Shown here one piece after another: positions 56,060-64,000 of a DNA stretch of 64,000 bases; the stretch's first letter is position 1; each line of letters begins with the position of its first letter. Source of the stretch: Desmodesmus armatus (lineage: Eukaryota; Chlorophyta; Chlorophyceae; Sphaeropleales; Scenedesmaceae). A program made the position numbers and the translations under genes. The notes below the pieces were generated by a model. The model made no database searches. It was not told the DNA's origin and worked only from the letters and a program-made list of their open reading frames with translations. Location of the stretch: the NCBI GenBank assembly GCA_007449985.2, contig VIIQ02000066.1, positions 248,001 to 312,000 on the forward strand, in the 5' to 3' direction.

Positions 56060-59000
56060 GTGCCGAGCTGCGCACCTACATGATGTTGCAGCTTGCAGTC
56101 ATGGGTTACCTTCCCTGTTGTGCATCTGAGTTGATGTTTGTCTGTACTCATACTGGGATCCCCAGGTGCTGCTCAGTGTGGTGGACTCTGTGGGCCACGT
56201 CCTGTGCTGAGCTTCAAGAATGCCATGCCAGGCTCTGCATTGTCGTTCTGCTTGCATGTTTGATAGTTCCCCCCCTAAAGGCAGACCTGCTTGCCTGTTG
56301 TTAGGTCTTCATGAAGAAGGTTCCCGGCACTGAATTGTCCAGGGCTATGGGGTTTGGCAGTCATTGAAAGCAGCAAAAGGGCTGTTCTTGGTCGCGCTTT
56401 GGCGATCAGGCTGGCATGCGGCCCCAGAAGGCAGTTATTTCTGTATCGGCCTCCAACATGAATGGCCTGCTGATGGGTGAATATAGCACAGCACATAAAT
56501 GCTCCTGGCACCTGTGATTCGTGCTTGTGTTTGTAGCAGATGCAGTGAGTGCCTGCCTAAGCTGCGGCCGTCTGCAGTGTTTTGCTTGTAGTGTTGGCGG
56601 AATGGCAGTGCGCCCAGGGCAGTCAATTGCTTTCAGGCCAAGCTGTGTTCCTTCTGCCATCGGCCATGCTTTGCTTGCGCAAAACTGCATGGCTGGTGCT
56701 AGTGTTCGGCTCCTGGATGTTGCTGCAGGTGTGGTTGGCAGCAGGTGTGGATAGCAGGCCGTCCAGGTGTTGCTAGTGTTGTGGTGTTGTGGTGAATGTA
56801 CGGGGTGGTTTGCATGTTACAAGGCAATAAATGGCTCGATACACGTGTGCCATCCAGCAAATTTGTGCCCACTGCGGCAAGGAGATCAGATGGTTGGAGG
56901 CAGCGCAACCACGCGGGCTTTTGTGGGGCAACAGCATGTCAGGTGGGACGGCTGCTTTGGCGGTACCTTGGCAGCCGTCCCTTTTGTTCATCTGGATGCG
57001 GGCTGTGTTGGCATGGCGCCGACATGTACCCAGATGCACTGCATCGCACGCACGGCAGTCTAGGCATGTGTTCCTGCGCGTGCATCGAAGCGGGTGTGTT
57101 CTTGGGCGCAAAGCACCTGGGTGCTCGCACAGAAAGGTTGTTTCGCCATGGTGCAGGTGCCGCTAGATTTTTGTGTTGCTTGTGTATGTGTGCTGGGGGG
57201 GTGCTTTTGCACTGTGCAGGTGCTGAAGGTACATGTGTGTGTGCGTGTTGCATTGTGCAGCAGGCCCTACCTGTTTCTTTTACGGCTGATTTTGTTGCCC
57301 ACAGCGCTAGTGTATGCACTGCCCTGGCCACATGTCAGCATGATGCTTGCCCAGGCTGAGCGTGCGCTGCTCTTGCAGCTGGCTAACGGCATCTCTTTGT
57401 GGTGCATTTATCTGTGCCTGTGGCTGCAATAGCTTGCTGTACGCATGCAGTAACACATCCTGTGTACTCTTTGCCTTTTAACAAGGCAGGGAGCCGTAAA
57501 AGTGTTGCCGCTGTATGGATCAGCTTCGGTCCTGCAGGACTATGGATCGCCTCTTGCTGCGTGTGCTGCAGTGCTGCCATGAACTTGTTGCAGTGCCTTG
57601 ATTGTTGCGCCAACCGCAATCAATTCCGGAGTTACGTCCTGCATACCAATAAATCAACAGCTCAGCTTTGCACACTTGCAGGGCTGCAGACTGCTGGCTG
57701 AGGGGGGGGGGGGTCTTTGTGTGTTTTTTGTGTTGGACGTTCCTTTGTCTGTTGGACGTTCCTTCTGATTATGTGGCAGGTTCTGTCATGTGGCCAGGGT
57801 GATGGTGCAGCACTGCACCAATGGGTGCTTGACAATGTTGGGAATCTACACTCAGGCTGCCTTCAGTTTGCTGCTGGGGCCAGGACGGCAAGCCTTCTGC
57901 AACAGCTGAGCTTGGAGCTTCGTTGATGTGTTCCTGGGAGGGTCTGTGGCCGCCGCCGTCTTCAGCTTGCACGTTGGTGCCAGAGCTTGGCAGGTGTGGC
58001 GGTTGTGCTGCCCTACAAATGTGTCCTGCCAACACGACCGGTGTTTGTGGACACAAGAGCCAAAGGTATAGTCCCACGCTACAACGCATGATGCTTCCAG
58101 CAATGGGTTTCCACTGGATGGTTTCAGCACTGAATACTTGCAAGGTTGGACTGGTGCAGTGGTATGGTGTTGTTCGTGTCACTGGCCCCGCCTTCTTTAC
58201 CGCCCCTCTCTCAAGTGCCTCTCTGTTGGCTTGCTTGGTTGTCCTTGCACCTCTCCATGTGGTTGCAACCGCATGCGTGTGTACACACGTGTGTTGGGTG
58301 CAGGGAGACCGTGTGTGTGTGTGTGCAGCACATGTCTGTGTGTTTTGGGGAGGGGGGGCAACAGATTTGCATGGAAAGGACATGGTTTGTATGCTGTGGT
58401 GCTTGAAGGGGAATAAACAAAGGTTTGGTGTTGCGCATGCCTGGTTGCAGGTGTCCAGCACTTGTATGGGCACCTACATTCTAGGTCAGCAGCACAGCCT
58501 GTGTGGAGCCGCCACGCTCCTGTCTCGTGTGCTGAGAATGCTTTCGGCAGCGCTGCTGCAGCATCAGCTTCTGTTACGCGTGACCTGGTGTGTCATGTGC
58601 GTAACACATCTGTACGTGGGATCTCACGTGTCTGGGTTTGGCATTCCTGCTGGCGATGTGAGCGGGAATCGCGCCATGCTTTGGCAATGCAATTGCACTT
58701 GTGAGAATGGTCACCATTTGAAGCCACTTCCAGACCTTGGCGTCAGTCAGCTGCGTACGGGCTTCACACGGCCAGGTGCCAGCGCTGATCAGGCTTGATG
58801 TTGCAGTGTGAACGGGGCAAGTTCGTGTTTGCAGGGGCAACTGTGGCGTGAGCACACTGCCGTGCACCAACGAGATTGGAGGCCATCCTGGCCAATTAAG
58901 TACTGGTATGGTTGCAAGGCTGCCCCGGTTTCGTATCCAGAGTATATGTGACTCTGACTTGGGGGCTGTTGTCCTGGGGAAAGTGCTTGGCTAGAACAGG

Positions 59001-59589
59001 CAGCCGAAGAGCAGCTGTGTGCATTGAGTGTGTGCACAATTGGTGTGTGCTACATTGGCCCAGGCTTTCCCCACTACCATAGACAATGGTGTCGAGCAAA
59101 GTATCCGCTGGAGCCTTGCACTTGACACATCACAAGAAGTGCCTACACATTGTGTCGCATTGCGTCTGGCCAGCAGCCATGCTGTGTTTTGGACTGCATC
59201 TGGGACGGTGCCATCGTCAAAACAGTGGCATTGAAGCCGACGTGACTGTTACTGCATACTGTATTTTGGCATTACTTCATCTGTTCCCACAGTACACTTG
59301 TGATGCCGTGGTGGGCTTCACCACCAAGGTGCATACCGAACAGCCGCATGTCTCTGTTGTGGCCTGCTGGTGCTGCTCTGAGTGGTCGGTGTGGGTTTAA
59401 TGTGACAGGCTGCGGCCTATCTGATGGCAGAGGCCATGTAATTGTGACAGTTGTTCAAGCTGTGTCGGCTACTTGTGTACAGACACAGCATACATCAGTA
59501 CCACACTGCTGAGAAGTTGAGGATGTACACTGTGAAAGAAAAGTGAGAATCACAACGAGAATTTCCATATACTTATTTGTTCTATTCTC
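56060..59589. other. TG-rich region downstream of AP2-3
   Basis: This 3.5-kb stretch is T/G-skewed. Parts (about 56400-57370 and 57400-57930) are duplicated, at lower identity than the exons, downstream of AP2-4. A 291-residue open frame at 57923-58798 has no domain pattern and is considered chance. It probably includes a long AP2-3 3' UTR. Confidence 0.4.
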
Positions 59590-59599
59590 TATATCCCTC

Positions 59600-60060
59600 A
59601 GATCACACCACTGACTCTAGAGCCTGGGTTGTCAGATCACTGCTGAGCTCAAAGGATTGCTACACAAACACCCTGTCACTCCTGCTGCAATCAATGGAAT
59701 GCCAAGTGTTTGCGCAGCGCCCGGCGCTGTCTGTTGCGGTGCAGCAGGCTGCGGCAGCTGTCACTGCCTTGGAGCGTGCCCTGGCAGACGTTTGTGTCCA
59801 GCTGGGACACAGTGACGCAGAGCAAGGGCTGGGGACAAGCCCTGGAAGTGCCGTCAGACACAATCTCAGACACCATCAGCGACCATCAAGACCCTCTTGC
59901 TGTGGGGGAGGGCAAGGCAAAAAAACGATATCACCTCCCAGCGATTTCATGCTTCATCTGGCAGGCCTGGCCCACCGCCTTGCAGCCCCAGCCCTGCAAG
60001 GGACTGCAGCACAGCACAGCAGGAGGAATGTGTTGGAGCAGTGTATGCCACAGATCAGGA
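59600..60060 (+). pseudogene. Internally deleted remnant of the profilin/CINP-like gene
   Basis: Bases 59605-59700 match about 51341-51435, the 5' flank of the profilin-like exon (shared GATCAC, GAGCTCA, ACACCCTGTCA). Bases 59727-59830 match 52671-52775 (shared GTTGCGGT, CAGCAGGCTGCGGCAGCTGT). Weaker similarity then runs to about 60050. The intervening 1.2 kb, which carries the profilin-like exons, is missing, and the frame is broken. It sits upstream of AP2-4, just as the intact gene sits upstream of AP2-3. Confidence 0.75.
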
Positions 60061-60330
60061 TGACGCCGACCTTGCTGATTCCATTGCCCTTGAGCAACCA
60101 AGTCTGTAGATGGTGCCTATATTCATCCAGTCCGGCCCCACTTGTCAGTCATAAACCCCGCAGATCACACCCCATATGACAGTGACCTCTGTGCTGATAT
60201 AGCGATGCCATCACGTGCATAGCGGTCGGTCTGTGTTAATCATTCTGTTGGCTGTGTGCATCACGCTGTCGCTGCTCGGCCAGTTTAGAGAACGTTGCAG
60301 CAAGTTGCTGCGTTCTGGCAAGGCAGGAGC

Positions 60331-62113
60331 ATGTTGGACCCCAGTGGAGCGTATTCAGGATACATGGGTGGTCTAGGCGCGTTCGCGTGCAGCAGGGATC
60401 CCCTCCTCCACTCTAGTCAGGCCAACACAGCCAACCCAACGGTACAGAGGCTTAGGATGGGACAGGAAGTTTGGGGCGTGGTAAGCGTTATCTCTGGCTG
60501 ACGTTGTTGCTGAGTCTGTCTTTTCACGACTGCCTGCCAGCCAGCCAGCCAGCCAGCACAAAGCAAAGCATCAACGATCCAACCGCTGCTGTTGCACCTA
60601 TCCTGCAGGCGTGTCCGGATCTTTTTCAACCAGAAGCAGGTTGGTGCTAGTTTGACACGGTGATTCATGGGCATCTGCCATGCTCAATACCAGTAGGTGT
60701 CGTGGTCTGCACAGCTTCAGACACTTTGAACCAACCAGCTCATTTGACCTAGCGTGCTGACCTCTTCCTGCTGCTGTGTCGATGCAGCACCACGTTGGGA
60801 GGTTCAGGGACGCATTGACAGCAGCGCGGGCGTACAACAAGGTATGCTCGCCAACAGTCAGCAGAAGTCGTGGCTGTTACGTCCTAGCCATGCCAGGGTG
60901 TGGTCAGATTCCTAGCACTTGGCCAGATCTTCTAGAACCATGGAACCGTGTTTCCTTTGAAGGTGCTGGTCTTCGTTGAACGGTACAGATTCCACCTTGA
61001 ACTAGATCGTCCTGCTGAATCAAGACCTTGCAAGTGGACTGTAGCCCGCTCGGACTGACAGGCTGGATGTCGCCTGTTGTCCTGCAGGTGGTGACCTTCC
61101 TGTACGGCGACAAGGCCATCCTGAACCTGGTCCCAGAAGATGATGCTGCCATGGACACCTACGACATACCATTTGCCATACGCGAGGCCAAGCGAGAGGC
61201 AGAGCTGCAGAAGTCTGGCACCTCCAGCGCCTCCATAAGTGCGATCAGCGCCAGCCGCGCTGCCCGCACCACCCACAAGACCATCAACAGCAGCGGCGAC
61301 AGCACTACCAGCAGCTCCAGCAGCAATATCTCAAGTGCCAGCTTGATGCAGCTGCTGGCCACATCCAGCCAGCAGCAGCTGCAGGATCTGATGATGCCAA
61401 GCCCCGAGGCTGATGTGCTGGCCCTGTCAACAAGCTCTCTTGTTGAGGGCGGCATGCTGCCCCTGTCCTGCGGCATGGTGGGTGGCTCCCTGCTGTTCAA
61501 CGGCTTTGCAGGACACCCCCATGCGGTCAGCACAGCGCCCCTGCTGGGCCTCAGCACAGGCCTCATGCAGATGCAGGACATGCAGGTGCTGGACCCGCAG
61601 CTGCTCCTGCCCTCAGCCACAGCCCCCCTGCAGGATGCAGGCACGCTCGCTGGCATGCAGTTCAGCACAGCACCACTGTCCTTCCCCAGCGCAGACCCCA
61701 TGCGCAGCTTTGACCTCGGTGCCAACTTCCTGCAGCAGCCAGCCCAGGTGTCCGCCGCACAGTTTGGGATGCCAAGTGGGTACTTCCAGGAGCCGGTGCC
61801 ATCTGTTGGCGCCACGGGCCAGAGCAGCATGTGGCCCTTGGGGATGCCGTGGACCAACAACCTTGCCTGCAACATGCCAGGCGCTAACGCGGCACCGACC
61901 ATGGTGGGTGCGCCAGGTCCCGTCACAGCAGGATGTGCCGAGCCTGTTATGTCCGTGTTCCCGTCCCTGGTGCCCCTTCAGTATCTGTCTCCTGCTCAGC
62001 AGCCTGCTCAGCAGCTCAACACATGTGGTCGTGTGATGCTTGGCGTGCCTGCTGGTTCTTTTGTGGCAAGCAACGGCATGGTGGTGATGCATGCCCCAGC
62101 CCGCCCTGCATAA
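60331..62113 (+). CDS. AP2-domain transcription factor 4, duplicate of AP2-3 with a frame break
   Basis: Exons correspond one to one with AP2-3: 60331-60480, 60609-60639, 60788-60841 and 61088-62113. The domain reads RYRGLGWDRKFGAW | RVRIFFNQKQ | HHVGRFRDALTAARAYNK | VVTFLYGDKAILNLV. The conserved start ATG at 60331 is out of frame with the AP2 domain. The linker between CTCCTC and GGATGG is 46 nt instead of 48, and the summed exons (1,261 nt) are not a multiple of three. In the AP2 frame an upstream TAG occurs and no ATG follows it. The large last exon (342 codons) is fully open and differs from AP2-3 only by substitutions and in-frame indels, so it was under coding constraint until recently. 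It may be a young pseudogene, use another start, or contain a sequencing error. Confidence 0.7.
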
Positions 62114-64000
62114 GTGGGGCGCACCCAACCTACAGGTTCTTGATTGAAATCACGGGTATTTTCTGTGTTTGTGCATTTTGAGTTGTTGTCTGTCTGTAGT
62201 TATACTGGGTGTGCCAGACACCGCTCACTGTGCTTGTCACTGTGGGCCAGGTCCTGTGCCAAGCTTCCACGATATTGCCAGGCTCTGCATTATCGTTCCG
62301 CTTGCATGTTGATAGTTTTTTCCCTGACCGCTTGCATGTGCCATTCGCTTTTATCAGAAGCTTTTCCGTTGCCTGTTGATCGGTCTTCCTAAAGCAGGTC
62401 CCTGGCGCTGTTGGTCGCCCAGGACTCGTGGTGGGGGTTGGGCGGTCACACATTGCCGCACAGAGGCTGTTCACGGTATCACTCTGTTGCGCGGGCCAGC
62501 ATGCGGCCCCAAGAGGCACTTCTCTGTGTATCGTCGGCATGAACAGCCTACTGATTGCTGCTGCATACAGCGCAGCACATAAATGCCCCTGGCACTTGCG
62601 ATACCTGCTTGTTTTCGTGCATAACGCATGCAGTGAGTGCCTCGCTAAGTTGCGGGCGCTACAGTGTTTGCTGCAAGGTTGGTCAAAAGGCAGTGCGCCC
62701 GTGGTAGTCAATTGCTTCTGCAAGTCTGCATGGTTGATGATGATGGGCAGCTGCTACACGCAGCTGGTTTGCACCAGATGTGGTTTGGACAGCAGTTCGT
62801 TTAGGTACTGTGTTGCTAGTGTTGAGGTGCATGTGTCGGGGTTATGTTTGCGACAAGGGGAATAAAGGGCTTGTCACAGCAAAGTTGTGCCCACTGCGGC
62901 CAGGAGCTTGTAGATGGTCGGAGGCAGCGCAAGCGGTTTGAGTGTTGTGGAGCAACACCACGTCAGGGCGGACGTGTGGCGGCTGCTGTGCCGGCACCAT
63001 GGTAGCAATCCCTTGGTTCTGTTGGATGCCGGCTGTCAGCATGCCCCCAACATTCAGTAAAGTGCACAGCATCGCACGCACTGCAGTCTAGGCATGTGCC
63101 CCTGCACGTGCTTGCGTGCAGAGTGCGTGCAGAGCACCTGGGTGCTCGCACAAGAGGGTGATTGGTTGTTTTGCCATGGTGCAGATGCCGCTGGATTTGT
63201 GTTTTGCCTGGGCGCGTATGTGTGTGTATGTGGGAGGGAGGGCTTTGCCACTGGGCAGATGTGGAAGGTACATGTGCGGGGTTGTGGGTGTTTTGAGTAT
63301 TGACACATTGTCACATGTGTGTGCGTCATCCTGCAGGCACTGTTGAGTTCTTCTTCGGCTGGTTTTGCAGCACACAGCGCTAGTGTATGCACTGCCCTGG
63401 CCACATGTCACCATGATGCTTGCCCAGGCTGGGCCTGCGTTGCTCTTGCAGCTGCCTAACGGCGTCTCACTGTGGTGCATTTATTCTGTGCCTTTGGCTG
63501 CAACACCCTGCTGAATGCAGGCAGTAACGCATCCTGTGTCTACTCTTTGCCTCTTCACAAGGCAGGGAGTCGCGACGCATGGTCGTTGCATGGGTCAGGT
63601 TTGAATATTGCAGGGCCATCCCGCCTGCTAATCTTGCTGTATACCCTGTAGTGCTGCTATGAACTTGTGGTCTCGCCTTGCTTGATTGTTGTGTCGGCCG
63701 GAATTAACCCTGGAGTCGTGTATTGCATACCAATAACTGCAGCTCTGCACACTTGCAGGGCTGTACAGTGCTGGCTGATGTGGGGGTCCTGCTGTGTGCT
63801 ATCGACGACATCCTTTCAATTATGTGGCACGTTACGGGACCAGCTTCTTGGTGCAACACTGCACCTGTGGGTGCTTGCCAACGTGTTGGGAACTCACACT
63901 CAAGCTGCCTTCATGCTTACTGCTGGGGCCAGGACGGCAGGCTGTTTGCAACAGCTTGCTTGAAGCTTCGTTACTTTGTTGCTTGCAGGGGCTGTGGCCC
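62114..64000. other. TG-rich region downstream of AP2-4
   Basis: Diverged copy of the DNA downstream of AP2-3. For example, 62500-62640 matches 56415-56560, 62860-63480 matches 56820-57400, and 63500-63960 matches 57440-57910. No gene was recognised. The duplication continues to the edge of the window. Confidence 0.5.

Noticed and set aside
57923..58798. 291-residue plus-strand open frame
   Set aside because: Cys/Val/His-rich with no domain pattern. It lies in TG-skewed DNA where long frames arise by chance.
1..64000. tRNA, rRNA or snRNA genes
   Set aside because: No convincing tRNA B-box/A-box pair with a foldable cloverleaf or other structured RNA was found by eye. A covariance-model scan would be decisive.

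Overview
The window looks like nuclear DNA of a chlorophycean (Chlamydomonadales-type) green alga. Genes are split by many short GT-AG introns whose acceptors are almost always TGCAG. Proteins carry long poly-Gln, poly-Ala and poly-Ser inserts. CAG/CTG, TAG and CA microsatellites are common, and one intron holds a TTTTAGGG/TTTAGGG telomere-like patch. The species is not identified; the TG/CA-rich intergenic texture would fit a Haematococcus-like alga, but that is only an impression. All exon models below were built by hand from splice signals and codon phase.

Layout. 0.6-6.4 kb (+): a 10-exon gene for a membrane-anchored AsmA/TamB-like protein. 6.9-10.1 kb: a mobile-element patch containing a 1.7-kb inverted-repeat element at TTAA, a 549-bp hAT deletion derivative with a perfect 8-bp target duplication, and an inverted-repeat element touching the next promoter. 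10.1-12.4 kb (+): AP2-domain gene 1. 12.4-22 kb: no convincing gene; strongly strand-skewed DNA that changes sign near 17.7 kb. 22.1-24.2 kb (-): AP2 gene 2. 26.3-28.05 kb (-): a three-exon gene with a possible BRCT-like domain. 28.45-30.7 kb (-): fragments of an unrecognised gene. 31.5-33.0 kb (+): RNA polymerase III subunit RPC8. 34.9-48.3 kb (-): a 26-exon gene for a predicted 1,642-residue secreted protein with three tandem pectate-lyase-3-type beta-helix modules joined by Cys-rich linkers. 49.1-51.0 kb (-): CNOT9 (CCR4-NOT subunit). 51.5-53.3 kb (+): a gene joining a profilin-like and a CINP-like region. 54.3-56.1 kb and 60.3-62.1 kb (+): AP2 genes 3 and 4.

The last 13 kb is a tandem segmental duplication. 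The unit 'profilin/CINP-like gene, AP2 gene, TG-rich downstream DNA' occurs twice. In the second copy the first gene is a short internally deleted remnant, and the AP2 gene has a reading-frame break just before its DNA-binding domain.

Functionally the window mixes housekeeping genes (RPC8, CNOT9), a cluster of four AP2-family regulators sharing one intron position inside the AP2 domain, and one large secreted or cell-wall-type protein. The beta-helix gene, the defective hAT copy and the duplicated AP2 block are the most rewarding parts to follow up.
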